A stretch of DNA of 21,589 nt from positions 1 to 21,589 of the IMG/VR virus record IMGVR_UViG_3300046028_002144; one strand, written 5' to 3'. The DNA is from a virus. The position numbers were made by a program, and so were the translations under genes. Every line of letters starts with the position of its first letter. The stretch's first letter is position 1. Of this stretch, positions 7,373 through 14,638 are shown one piece after another. The notes beneath the pieces were generated by a model. That model was not told where the DNA came from, searched no databases, and saw only the letters and a list, made by a program, of their open reading frames with translations.

Positions 7373-10025
7373 GCAGGAGCTGCATAGCCAGCTCAACAAT
7401 ATCTACTTGCCCACCTTGTGCGTATCCTACACCACGTAGGTTCTTGATCCTAGCCAAGTTCTTGTCCTCTTCACTCTCGGGTTCCATCTTTGGTGCAAAG
7501 ATACTCTCGCCGCCAACGTCGTATAGGTAGTCGATCTCGGCCAGCTCGCCCGGAGTTGTAGTTACGGTGCGGTATTGAGGCGTGAACCCCATGCCACCCC
7601 CTCCAGTGCACTCCTCAAAGTTTAGAGCGAAGTAAAGAGGATCGTCGCAGCCTTTAGGTGGAGGTGGCGGAGGCGGAGGTGGCGGAGGTGGCGGCGTAGT
7701 TTCGCACTTCTCCGGGTTGTTCATGGCGTACACCGGGTCGCTGCAGTTCTCAACCACTAGACCGCACTTCGCCGGGTTCTCAGCTGCATAGACTTTATCG
7801 CTGCAATCCTGAGGCGGAGGCGGAGGTGGCGGAGGCGGAGGCGGCGGAGGCGGCGGAGGCGTACCGTAGCACTCTTCTAGGTTCTCAGCTGCATAAGCGG
7901 GGTTGTCGCAATCCTGAGGCGGCGGAGGCGGCGGAGGCGGAGGCGTACCGTAGCACTCTTCTAGGTTCTCAGCTGCATAAGCGGGGTTGTCGCAATCCTG
8001 AGGCGGCGGAGGCGTACCGTAGCACTCTTCCGGATTTTGGTTTGCATAGACTGTATCGCTGCAATCCTGAGGCGGCGGAGGTGGCGGAGGCGGAGGCGGA
8101 GGTGGCCGAGGCGTACCGTAGCACTCTTCCGGATTTTGGTCTGCATAAGCTTGATTGCTGCAGTCCTGAGGCGGCGGAGGCGGAGGCGGAGGTGGCCGAG
8201 GCGTACCGTAGCACTCTTCCGGATTTTGGTCTGCATAAGCTTGATTGCTGCAGTCCTGAGGCGGCGGAGGCGGAGGCGGAGGTGGCGGAGGTGGCGGAGG
8301 CGGCGGAGGCGTACCGTAGCACTCTTCTGGGTTCTGAGCTGCATAGACTTTATCCTCACAACCTACTGGAGGCGGAGGCGGCGGAGGTGGAGGCGGAGGC
8401 GTACCGTAGCACTCTTCTGGGTTCTGAGCTGCATAGACTGGATCGCTGCAGCCCTGAGGCGGAGGTGGAGGCGGCTCTGGTTCCTGAGGAGTATCTTCGC
8501 GTTTATTTGCGTCTTGCCACCTACGGTTTACTTCTTCTACCGATACCCCGGTTGCTTCGGCAATATCTTCCGGGCTAACCCCGTAAGTTTCAGCAGCTTT
8601 ACGTATTTCTTTATCGGTGGCGCCTTTGTTTTTGCGCAGCCACTCGCGTATTTGTTCGCTCAGAGTAGGGCCGGTGCCAACGGTTACTTTGTCTGTACCG
8701 TCACCTCCGATAGTGGTATCCGTACCTTGTCCTCCAGCAGTGGTATCCGTGCCTTGGCCACCCGTTACAGTGCTTGTGGTAGAGCCAGTAGTGGTGGTGC
8801 GAGCAGTCGGGTCTTTGAATACATTGCTCAAAACACCAATAACAGTTTCGACTGGGAACCCTGTCGCACGTTCTACTTCGCCAATCAGGACACCATAAAC
8901 GCTTTCGTTAATAGGCCCGGTGCTTTGCCCGAGCACCCTTCGTATAGCTTCATCCACCGCAGGAATACCAGTAGTGGCCCCTACGGAAACTTCTTTTTTG
9001 CCGTATTTACCGAGGTCAATTACTTCAGTGGCGCCGGGCAGTTGGCTTCTATCAATAGTCCTATCGCCCCAGTCAACATTGCCTGTTACACCACCCGGAC
9101 CAAAGATAACGCTAAAAATAGAACTCGGGTCTTCCCAGATTTGCCCGGGCAGCGACAGTACGTCTTTGACGTAGTCTACTGGGGCGAGTGAATTTCCTGC
9201 AGGTGTGGTAGCGGTAGCGGGTGCCTGCGCACTAGGTTTACCAAACCGGTCTACTACTGTCTGCGGGTTGCGCATGTAGTCAGAAATAAGTCCAAACGCT
9301 AACTCTTGTGCAATGTCACTAGGGTTTACTTGGCCAGACTCAAGAGCCATGTTGATGTCACCCGGGTACAGTCCAGCTAGAGTAGCCATACCCTCTGGGG
9401 TGTAGAGCATTTCGTTGATATTGTCGGGCGAGTAGATAGAGAATGGGTCGATCCCTGCCTGCTGTAACCCCTGTATAGCAGCTTCGTATTTAGCCGCTGC
9501 CTCACCTTGGCGGGCGTCGCGGCGGGCACCAAAATACTTATTTAGGAAGTTGGCGATCTGAAGCGGGGCAGCAATACTGCCGAGGATACCCCCTATCCCA
9601 GTAGCCCCCGTGTCGAGGGGGGTTACACCGGCGCCGATGGGGCTCGCAGGTACTGCTTGGCCGGGGAGGAATATCCCTGTATTTGGTATTTGCGACGACA
9701 GATACGCCCTAGTAGCGGCTTGTTGCGCAGCGTTAGTTGCAGCGCCGCTCAGTAGGCTGTTAGCCCCAGACGTAGCAAGAAGCCCCGCCACAGTGTCGGT
9801 GACGTCGTTGGTGTCCATGTAGCTAGGTGCGGTATACGGAGCAGGTGCAGGAGCTGAATACGGCGTGTAAGGCACTCCCCTCTGCTCGGCTATGCCCAGC
9901 AGGTCATCAAACGTCATGCCCTTAGCAACGCCGCGCTGGGCCTCAGCAAGCTGGGTATCCGGGTTCAACTTATACCCGGTAGCCCACTCACGGATCATTT
10001 GCTCTTGGTCGGGGGTTAAAGCCAT
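7365..10025 (-). CDS. 886-residue virion protein with Cys-pair modules on polyproline linkers
   Basis: Start ATG at 10025 has GAGGTGAG immediately upstream. Residues 11-55 carry IREWATGYKLNPDTQLAEAQ and its continuation ending in PYTP, shared with the next gene. Residues about 60-430 form an Ala/Gly/Pro-rich structural region. Residues about 430-452 hold short repeats of the type GGQGTDTT. A second helical motif, IREWLRKNKGATDKEIRKAA, then GVSPEDIAEATGVSVEEV follows at about 453-505. Residues about 515-806 hold ten modules of the form C-x12-C (typically CSDPVYAAQNPEEC), most ending YGTP and separated by proline runs of about 4-17. The C-terminal ~80 residues are non-repetitive and end with GYAQGG and a Leu-rich helix. 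Polyproline rods with disulfide-sized modules suggest an extended virion spike or spacer. Function unknown. Long proline runs would normally need elongation factor EF-P in the host. Confidence 0.75.
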   Translation of the reverse strand: MALTPDQEQMIREWATGYKLNPDTQLAEAQRGVAKGMTFDDLLGIAEQRGVPYTPYSAPAPAPYTAPSYMDTNDVTDTVAGLLATSGANSLLSGAATNAAQQAATRAYLSSQIPNTGIFLPGQAVPASPIGAGVTPLDTGATGIGGILGSIAAPLQIANFLNKYFGARRDARQGEAAAKYEAAIQGLQQAGIDPFSIYSPDNINEMLYTPEGMATLAGLYPGDINMALESGQVNPSDIAQELAFGLISDYMRNPQTVVDRFGKPSAQAPATATTPAGNSLAPVDYVKDVLSLPGQIWEDPSSIFSVIFGPGGVTGNVDWGDRTIDRSQLPGATEVIDLGKYGKKEVSVGATTGIPAVDEAIRRVLGQSTGPINESVYGVLIGEVERATGFPVETVIGVLSNVFKDPTARTTTTGSTTSTVTGGQGTDTTAGGQGTDTTIGGDGTDKVTVGTGPTLSEQIREWLRKNKGATDKEIRKAAETYGVSPEDIAEATGVSVEEVNRRWQDANKREDTPQEPEPPPPPPQGCSDPVYAAQNPEECYGTPPPPPPPPPPPVGCEDKVYAAQNPEECYGTPPPPPPPPPPPPPPPPPQDCSNQAYADQNPEECYGTPRPPPPPPPPPQDCSNQAYADQNPEECYGTPRPPPPPPPPPPPPQDCSDTVYANQNPEECYGTPPPPQDCDNPAYAAENLEECYGTPPPPPPPPPQDCDNPAYAAENLEECYGTPPPPPPPPPPPPPPPPQDCSDKVYAAENPAKCGLVVENCSDPVYAMNNPEKCETTPPPPPPPPPPPPPKGCDDPLYFALNFEECTGGGGMGFTPQYRTVTTTPGELAEIDYLYDVGGESIFAPKMEPESEEDKNLARIKNLRGVGYAQGGQVDIVELAMQLLRG
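7608..8474 (-). repeat. Ten Cys-pair modules alternating with polyproline tracts
   Basis: In-frame coding repeat. Ten modules each contain two cysteines 13 positions apart, and most are followed by YGTP and a run of CCN/CCT proline codons (GGN-type triplets on the given strand). Units near 7880-8010 and near 8130-8280 are almost identical pairs, whereas the last two or three units are degenerate (AENPAKC, MNNPEKC, LNFEEC). Proline-tract length differs from unit to unit, as expected for slippage-prone triplet DNA. Confidence 0.9.
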
Positions 10026-10033
10026 CTCTCACC

Positions 10034-10684
10034 TCAAGGCAAAACAGGTAGCACTTCGGGGAGTGCTGAAATAAAGAACACCGCAACCACAGCAGACGAT
10101 ATGCCCGGGTGGGGAGAGGTAGCCGCTATGTGGTCCAGAGACAGGTCAATGTCGTCACCGGTCCAGTACAGCTCGATGTAGCTACCCGCCTGCAGGTCAA
10201 TGATGAAGTTCCAGTTAACCTCAAGGATAGCGGTGGAGCCTGAGACTTTGTACTCCTGTGCTGAGTAACCAACGTCTACACCGTCTCGGGCAATCCACAA
10301 GTAGACAATCTTGGACGAGCTACTATCACTACGCACTTGCCCAGTAAACTGGATATTGTAGATGCCTGAGTACTCCACAGTGATCTCAGATGTAGTAGCT
10401 CCGTTAATCGTAATGGCGTTATCCAGATACGTCTGGTTGAACCGCACCGGCTGTCCGACGTCCACCGTGTCAAGCGCTTGGTCACCTGTGTCAAAGAACA
10501 GCGCGTTGGGCACCTGCAGGAACCTACCCCCGTTCTCCCCAACCAACGAGTTAACCGCGTTACCTATCCCGTTGAAAAACAGACGCAGTATGTTGTTGAG
10601 CGCATCCATGAAGCCCTTCAGGGGCGACGGCGGCGCTACAGGCAACGCGGGGGGTGAAGTTTTACCCAGCAGGCGAGCGCTCAT
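10034..10684 (-). CDS. Virion protein with C-terminal jelly-roll-like (TNF/C1q-type) domain
   Basis: 216 residues. The ATG overlaps the TGA of the upstream structural gene (ATGA), indicating translational coupling. The N-terminus is Pro-rich (LGKTSPPALPVAPPSP), followed by a helical segment FMDALNNILRLFFNGIGNAV that could insert into a trimer core or a partner. From about residue 75 the sequence is beta-rich with alternating hydrophobics: ITVEYSGIYNIQFTGQV, KIVYLWIARDG, AGSYIELYWTGDD, then AVVAVFFIS. The pattern of G-x-Y followed by an inner strand, a 'W(I)xRDG' segment and a late hydrophobic strand resembles TNF/C1q-like jelly rolls used at phage tips. Such domains trimerise and bind glycans or receptors; here that is inferred from pattern only. 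Confidence 0.65.
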   Translation of the reverse strand: MSARLLGKTSPPALPVAPPSPLKGFMDALNNILRLFFNGIGNAVNSLVGENGGRFLQVPNALFFDTGDQALDTVDVGQPVRFNQTYLDNAITINGATTSEITVEYSGIYNIQFTGQVRSDSSSSKIVYLWIARDGVDVGYSAQEYKVSGSTAILEVNWNFIIDLQAGSYIELYWTGDDIDLSLDHIAATSPHPGISSAVVAVFFISALPEVLPVLP

Positions 10685-12528
10685 GTGCCTCTACGACCAT
10701 CAAGCTTCATATCCAGACGCGACGCGCCCAGCTGCCACGAGACCCCAAGCGCAGTAGACTCAACCCGCATGGCGAACTGCCTGCCTCTTATACGGGTGAA
10801 CACCTGCCCAGTAAACTTCTCTATGGGTATCGTAGCAGTCCTAGTGATAGCGTTGCTGCTGTTGCCACCTTCGGATAGCGGCGAGTTGTACCCAGAGCCT
10901 GAGTTCGACAAAGGCAGTAATGTCATCGTGATAGCAGGACTATCCGCCGTGGAGCCTTCAAATGTTACGTCTGGTAACACCCGGTTAATGAGCACGAAGT
11001 GGTCACCGTCGTCCATGTCAAACTCGGAAGACAGAATATAAGCATTGATCGGGAACGCCGTGCCGGTCTCGTTGCAGTCCGTGCCAATCTCTTGGAGCAC
11101 GAGGTTGTGGCTGTAGGTAGCAGCGATAGGGTAGTCCCTCAGCTTGGCGTCGATCCACGCTGTGCGGCGTAAAGTGCCGTAATGCCACAAGTTTTCCACA
11201 TAGTTATACACAACGTAGCGATCAACCTCAGTAGAATCCGCCGAGCAGTAGAACCACCACACCTCGTTGAAGGACTGGTTGGTGCCTGCAAACACTTGGT
11301 AGTACTGATCTTGGTTGAAGTCGGTGAAGACATACCGGCGCACGTCGCAAGGCAGTGGCACCACAGTACCGTCGTAGCGGTAGAATTTGTCACGCCCCAT
11401 CCAGTACGCGATGCTGTTGGCGTAGACCACGGAGTTGGGCCCGGCGATCGAGATGTTGTCACCCAGAATCTGCGCACCCCAGACATCCGGCGCACCGAGG
11501 TACTGTAGTGAGTACAAGGACGTGTCAGTCCACACCAGTATCTCTTGGCGTGCCTGCAGGGCGGAGATGATTTGTGCCCCACGAGACAGACGCAGCGATC
11601 CAGCTTGGTTGGTGGCGCTAGGCGTCCACATCCCGGCGTCTTCTTGATCTGACCAACGGATCAGCATGGGGTCTAGCACCGAGCTGCCAATCTCGTTACA
11701 GCCAAACGCCAGCACGAACCGATTGATGTCTGAGACCACAGCGTAGTTCACCACCGTAGGGACGTCGGACGCCCCGCCAAGAGAGGACACATTGACTGCC
11801 CGAGTGGCAACGCCACTGGAGGCATCCCAGTAGAATAAACCGCCGCCACGGGCGGCAAAGATCAAGTCCTCACCAAAGTTGGACTGACTCCACAAGCGCA
11901 TCTCGACAGTTGTAGTGCCGCCGAACCCCCACGTACCAAGCCCAAAACCCCCGGCGCTCCACCCTGAGAACGGCACGGCTAACTCGTTACCTATGTTGAT
12001 CTGGTAAGCCGCAGTGACCGTACCCCCGCCGTTTGCAGTGCTGCTGGCGTTAGAGGATGCCGTGATATTGTAAGTGTTAGCAGTAAGCACGGTGATCTCG
12101 AACTCACCGTTCAGAGTAAGCCCACCCACTGCTGTAGCACCACTAAAGGTAACAAAGTCCCCCGTAATACCCCCGTGGGCTGTGTCAGTAACCAGCACGA
12201 TAGGAGAGCCGTTTGTTGTGTCGAAGGGGTCTGTCAGGGTTACAGAGCTACGTATAGGGGTGACGTCGTAGTATGCACCGCCGCGCTCAATGTAGAACTT
12301 AAGGTTGGTGCCCACCCCGATGAGGTTCTGACCCCCAAGGGTTACCCAGTTAAACAGCGATCGGCAGACACCTAAGAATGTCTCAGACGAGAAACGCTGC
12401 CACCCACCGATCTTCTCAGGGGTGCCTTGGCGGAAGCGAACTTTGTCAGACTCATACCACTTACCCTCGTTAGCGTAGCGGGTATTTTCTCTGTTCACGC
12501 CCGGGGTTATCTGGACTTTCTTAAGCAT
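10681..12528 (-). CDS. Large beta-rich virion structural protein (tail hub/stabilisation-like)
   Basis: 615 residues from ATG at 12528, 35 bases after the endolysin stop. The N-terminus MLKKVQITPGVNRENTRY plus ESDKVRFRQGTPEKIGGWQR is a signature I recognise from many aquatic podovirus genomes. The body is beta-rich with many Gly, Thr and Trp residues and recurring patterns such as LIGVGTNLKFYI, NLIFAARGGGLFYWD, EILVWTDTSLYSLQYLG and EVWWFYCSADS, which look like successive blades. It could be a tail hub or a P22 gp10-like packaged-DNA stabilisation protein. The segment at residues about 95-175 (VTDTAHGGITGDFVTFSGAT) resembles an inserted Ig-like or ubiquitin-activating-like beta domain common in tail proteins. 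It is translationally coupled to the following jelly-roll gene. The structural role is likely, the exact position in the virion uncertain. Confidence 0.72.
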   Translation of the reverse strand: MLKKVQITPGVNRENTRYANEGKWYESDKVRFRQGTPEKIGGWQRFSSETFLGVCRSLFNWVTLGGQNLIGVGTNLKFYIERGGAYYDVTPIRSSVTLTDPFDTTNGSPIVLVTDTAHGGITGDFVTFSGATAVGGLTLNGEFEITVLTANTYNITASSNASSTANGGGTVTAAYQINIGNELAVPFSGWSAGGFGLGTWGFGGTTTVEMRLWSQSNFGEDLIFAARGGGLFYWDASSGVATRAVNVSSLGGASDVPTVVNYAVVSDINRFVLAFGCNEIGSSVLDPMLIRWSDQEDAGMWTPSATNQAGSLRLSRGAQIISALQARQEILVWTDTSLYSLQYLGAPDVWGAQILGDNISIAGPNSVVYANSIAYWMGRDKFYRYDGTVVPLPCDVRRYVFTDFNQDQYYQVFAGTNQSFNEVWWFYCSADSTEVDRYVVYNYVENLWHYGTLRRTAWIDAKLRDYPIAATYSHNLVLQEIGTDCNETGTAFPINAYILSSEFDMDDGDHFVLINRVLPDVTFEGSTADSPAITMTLLPLSNSGSGYNSPLSEGGNSSNAITRTATIPIEKFTGQVFTRIRGRQFAMRVESTALGVSWQLGASRLDMKLDGRRGT

Positions 12529-12563
12529 AACGGTGACCCTTTGGTGGGGCTATTATGGCACAA
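12529..12563 (-). other. Largest intergenic gap (35 bases), leader of the 615-residue structural gene
   Basis: This is the only gap of more than 16 bases between neighbouring genes. On the coding strand it contains CATAAT, which resembles a bacterial -10 box, and an AAAGGG that may serve as a weak ribosome binding site. No convincing -35 hexamer stands at the usual distance and no hairpin is visible, so a promoter is only a possibility. Confidence 0.3.
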
Positions 12564-13043
12564 CTACGACAAAAACAGCGCTTGCTCTTCCAGCCTGCGT
12601 CGGGTCAATCCCGGTAGTACTCGGCCCCCGCCCTTGTTCCACTTGGGGAACTCTGCTGCTGCACCGGAGATGTCCCCCCGGTTGTACTTCATCCGCAGGG
12701 TAGATGACTGCAAGCTACCGAGACCCACGTTGAAAGCGAAGGAAACCAAGGCATCGAAATGTGACTGGCTATTAAAAGCGCTAGGGCACAGTCTAAGTAC
12801 ACCTGTCTCAAACCGAGTAAGATCGCTCCTAAGAATCGCATCAACGCCCCCGTCGGTCCAGATTTTGTCATGTTCGGGTCTTAGTGGGTACGCCTTGCGC
12901 TCTTCGAGTTTCAGTTTAGCCTGTTCTGGGTACAGCACGTGGCCGTAACCAATCGTCCAAAGCAGGGCAGGGCAGAGGTACGGCTTAAGTCGTAGCCCTT
13001 CATGATGTTTCATCAGCCCAACGGCAGCGTCAGACGTTTTCAT
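12564..13043 (-). CDS. Endolysin, T4-type lysozyme (glycoside hydrolase family 24)
   Basis: 159 residues. Cleaves the glycan strands of peptidoglycan to release progeny. The N-terminal active-site block is HEGLRLKPYLCPALLWTIGYGH: Glu15, then Cys24 and Thr30, fitting the E-8aa-(D/C)-5aa-T triad spacing of T4-like lysozymes, with Cys in place of the common Asp. Downstream FDALVSFAFNVGLGSLQSST and WNKGGGRVLPGLTRRR are the expected family blocks. Length is that of a single-domain GH24 enzyme, with no cell-wall-binding domain. No N-terminal hydrophobic signal-anchor is visible, so a holin is expected to release it. The start ATG overlaps the TGA of the holin-like gene (ATGA), indicating coupled expression. 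Confidence 0.93.
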   Translation of the reverse strand: MKTSDAAVGLMKHHEGLRLKPYLCPALLWTIGYGHVLYPEQAKLKLEERKAYPLRPEHDKIWTDGGVDAILRSDLTRFETGVLRLCPSAFNSQSHFDALVSFAFNVGLGSLQSSTLRMKYNRGDISGAAAEFPKWNKGGGRVLPGLTRRRLEEQALFLS

Positions 13044-13522
13044 TTTTTGAAGGCTTGGCTACCGAAGTGGAACGCCACGATGGAACTCCAGATAATCTGA
13101 GTCTCTTCATCCCACAGCAATGCCATTGCGTCTTGGAAGGCTACCCCGGTCTCGATGGCATAGTAGAAGCCGAACCCGTCTACGGCGCAGAGCAGGAGGA
13201 ACATGCCGTAAGTAATCAGAGGTCGTACAAGGGCGCGCAGGTTAACTACCCAAGTCGAGGCGCCTCGGCCTATCTCGATGTCATGGTTGAGCAGGGCGGC
13301 CTGCTGTGATGCTGCTGTCTGTACGAAGATCGCCTCGTTTTTGATCTCTTCCATCTTGGCCTGAGCAATGTAGCCACGCTCTGCCATCTCAAGCTCGCGT
13401 TCTTTCGCAGCCTGTAGCAGTAGCAACTCGTGCTTCTTGTCCTGCTTGTCCTGAAAGAAGTCCAGCAGCTTAGGCAAGCCGCCAGCGAGAAAAGAGATAA
13501 CGGTAGAGAGTAGGGTCAGCAT
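13040..13522 (-). CDS. Holin-like membrane protein
   Basis: 160 residues from ATG at 13522 (TAATATG junction). A longer TTG-initiated frame exists but lies inside the preceding gene. The N-terminus MLTLLSTVISFLAGGLPKLL is an amphipathic or membrane helix. Residues about 22-85 are charged and helical (DKQDKKHELLLLQAAKEREL), likely coiled coil. Residues about 97-120 (RALVRPLITYGMFLLL onward) form a clear membrane segment, and about 130-156 contains another amphipathic or membrane stretch ending FGSQAFKK. The RPLITY...FHFGSQ architecture resembles three-TM holins of phages and gene transfer agents. It lies directly upstream of and overlapping the endolysin, the usual holin place. Pore formation is inferred from topology and position; a membrane scaffold role is the alternative. 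Confidence 0.62.
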   Translation of the reverse strand: MLTLLSTVISFLAGGLPKLLDFFQDKQDKKHELLLLQAAKERELEMAERGYIAQAKMEEIKNEAIFVQTAASQQAALLNHDIEIGRGASTWVVNLRALVRPLITYGMFLLLCAVDGFGFYYAIETGVAFQDAMALLWDEETQIIWSSIVAFHFGSQAFKK

Positions 13523-13533
13523 ATTACACCTTC
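13523..13533 (-). promoter_or_regulatory. Ribosome binding site deciding the start at 13522
   Basis: GAAGG on the coding strand lies six bases before ATG 13522, within the last codons of the preceding gene. It supports this start over the upstream in-frame TTG at 13570. Confidence 0.6.
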
Positions 13534-13997
13534 TTGAATAACCACATGGACACAGCAACAGGTACTGCAAAAATAATTACGATAAGAACCACAGCGATAG
13601 CGTTCTGGATGGTCTTAGCCCTGCGCCTGCGCTGCAGCATGACTGTGCGCTCCCGGCCTTCCTTTAGCTGCCTGCGCTCCTCCATCATCTCGCGATACGC
13701 ATCAACGCCAAAGCGGTAGACAATAAGCTCGCGGAGCTCCTTTTCCTGCTGCTCAATTTTCTTTCTGCGCATCAAATTTTCCATCGCCTGCTGCTCTACA
13801 CTTCCCTTGTGTAACAGCTTTTTGAAGATAGGAGGATCGCGGGACTCTTCTTCGTGCTGCTTCAGATCAGCGCAGGCACCGAACCACGTTCCAAGCTGAG
13901 AGCCTACATCCTCAATCTCACGGCCAGCTTCAACCGCCTTTTTTACAAAATTAAAAGCAGCAGAAGCAGTAGCGAAGGCTGTGATTGGGTCGAGCAT
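13524..13997 (-). CDS. Membrane-anchored helical protein of the lysis region
   Basis: 157 residues from ATG at 13997, one base after the preceding stop. A GTG nine bases upstream would give MNEMLDPIT, but the ATG start (MLDPITAFATASAAF) has a better spaced GGTGA. The protein begins with an Ala-rich amphipathic helix. A long charged helical region follows (residues about 55-125, with RRKKIEQQEKELREL and ERRQLKEGRERT) and then an Arg-rich patch. A single C-terminal membrane segment is seen at about 132-153 (IAVVLIVIIFAVPVAVSMWL) with a KK tail. Proteins with the LDPITAFATA start recur in marine podoviruses and cyanophages as unassigned genes, from memory. C-terminal anchoring next to holin and endolysin suggests a lysis or membrane accessory role, but no spanin lipobox or signal is present. 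Confidence 0.65.
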   Translation of the reverse strand: MLDPITAFATASAAFNFVKKAVEAGREIEDVGSQLGTWFGACADLKQHEEESRDPPIFKKLLHKGSVEQQAMENLMRRKKIEQQEKELRELIVYRFGVDAYREMMEERRQLKEGRERTVMLQRRRRAKTIQNAIAVVLIVIIFAVPVAVSMWLFKKV

Positions 13998-14007
13998 CTC
14001 ATTCACC
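13998..14007 (-). promoter_or_regulatory. Ribosome binding site supporting the start at 13997
   Basis: GGTGA on the coding strand (14003-14007) lies five bases before ATG 13997. For the alternative GTG at 14006 the only G-rich stretch (GGGGAC) is too close. The choice changes the protein by three residues. Confidence 0.4.
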
Positions 14008-14241
14008 GTCCCCGTTTATCTTATTCCACGCACCAAGCATCAGAAGGCCAAGCACGAACATCGTCCCGGCACGAGCCACGGTGTGCCAGATCGTTTTCTT
14101 CATTCCGCGCCAGTCGGTAATCAGGGAGCGTAGATCACGGACATCGGTTCCAGCGTCATCATCATGCAAGCCGATCTCGCGCAGGACAGACTTCATTTCC
14201 TCGCGGATTATTTGCCGGAGCGCAATTTCGTCGATGTTCAT
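13999..14241 (-). CDS. Small single-TM phage protein (possible second holin)
   Basis: 80 residues from ATG at 14241 with GAGGAG six bases upstream, overlapping the TGA of the tiny ORF before it. The N-terminal half is charged and helical (LRQIIREEMKSVLREIG), followed by an acidic turn HDDDAGTDVRDLRSL. One membrane segment at about 58-72 (ARAGTMFVLGLLMLGAW) precedes a short polar tail. The arrangement 'DxxDLR...GxxxxGxxxxxxxW' resembles small uncharacterised phage membrane proteins found beside lysis genes (DUF6127-like by memory). It may be a holin or antiholin or merely a membrane anchor; the sequence alone does not decide. Confidence 0.6.
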   Translation of the reverse strand: MNIDEIALRQIIREEMKSVLREIGLHDDDAGTDVRDLRSLITDWRGMKKTIWHTVARAGTMFVLGLLMLGAWNKINGDGE

Positions 14242-14251
14242 GCCCTACTCC

Positions 14252-14368
14252 TCAGCCGCCAAATGCGGTAGACATGAACGGGCTGCCGGACAGTGCGGCA
14301 TCGTCTACAACCACAACAACCGCTGGCCCATACGAGCCGCCCACAAACGCCAAAACCATGCCCGCCAT
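14252..14368 (-). CDS. Tiny 38-residue ORF filling a gap
   Basis: ATG follows the previous TAA without a spacer base (TAAATG), and the TGA stop lies inside the Shine-Dalgarno of the next gene. The product starts MAGMVLAFVGGSYGPAVVVV, then has DDAALSG and ends MSTAFGG, being Gly/Val/Ala-rich and weakly hydrophobic. Its exact fit into an otherwise unexplained 127-base interval argues for a real gene in a genome with almost no spacers. I do not recognise the family. The hydrophobic stretch is short and contains Gly and Pro, so a membrane span is doubtful. Confidence 0.5.
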   Translation of the reverse strand: MAGMVLAFVGGSYGPAVVVVVDDAALSGSPFMSTAFGG

Positions 14369-14638
14369 TTAACAGTCCTCCACGGTCACCACCGCCAAGT
14401 TGTCTTGAATAAATATCACGTTCACGATTGCCCTCGGCGGCCAATCAAGTTTAAGTATCGGAGTTATGCTACCCGACCGAAAGGTCTTATCAACAAAGGA
14501 CTCCAGCGTAATAATCTCATCGCTGTTGTTAAACATCATCAACATGTCGCCCTGAGCAAACACGTTAGCCGGAATCTTCACCGCACTGCTGTTGTTAATG
14601 CACGTGATTTTGTTGGCATTGTCCTTCGTTAAATCCAT
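14369..14638 (-). CDS. Small beta-protein related to the tail-fibre C-terminal domain
   Basis: 89 residues. The ATG at 14638 lies inside the end of the upstream gene (10-base overlap, different frame). The sequence KIPANVFAQGDMLMMFNNSD, later VNVIFIQDNLAVVTVED, aligns by eye with the last ~65 residues of the tail-fibre gene at the right edge (TIPDATFAAGDAVLLFNN ... ANILFVSGTVCVISG). Shared features are IP-x4-F-A-x-G-D, the FNN turn, a Leu then Arg pair and the N-I-x-F strand near the end. In the tail fibre this domain is C-terminal. Here it stands alone, so it may cap, chaperone or decorate a fibre. The relationship is seen in the sequence; the function is inferred. Confidence 0.62.
   Translation of the reverse strand: MDLTKDNANKITCINNSSAVKIPANVFAQGDMLMMFNNSDEIITLESFVDKTFRSGSITPILKLDWPPRAIVNVIFIQDNLAVVTVEDC

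Noticed and set aside
7826-9191. Plus-strand frames rich in Ala-Glu or Arg repeats (7826-8578 and 8037-9191)
   Set aside because: They are complements of the polyproline codon tracts of the minus-strand gene and have no ribosome binding site or recognisable domain.
12529-12590. Promoter with CATAAT as -10 before the 615-residue structural gene
   Set aside because: No -35 element at suitable spacing on the coding strand and no independent evidence; kept only as a note on the gap.
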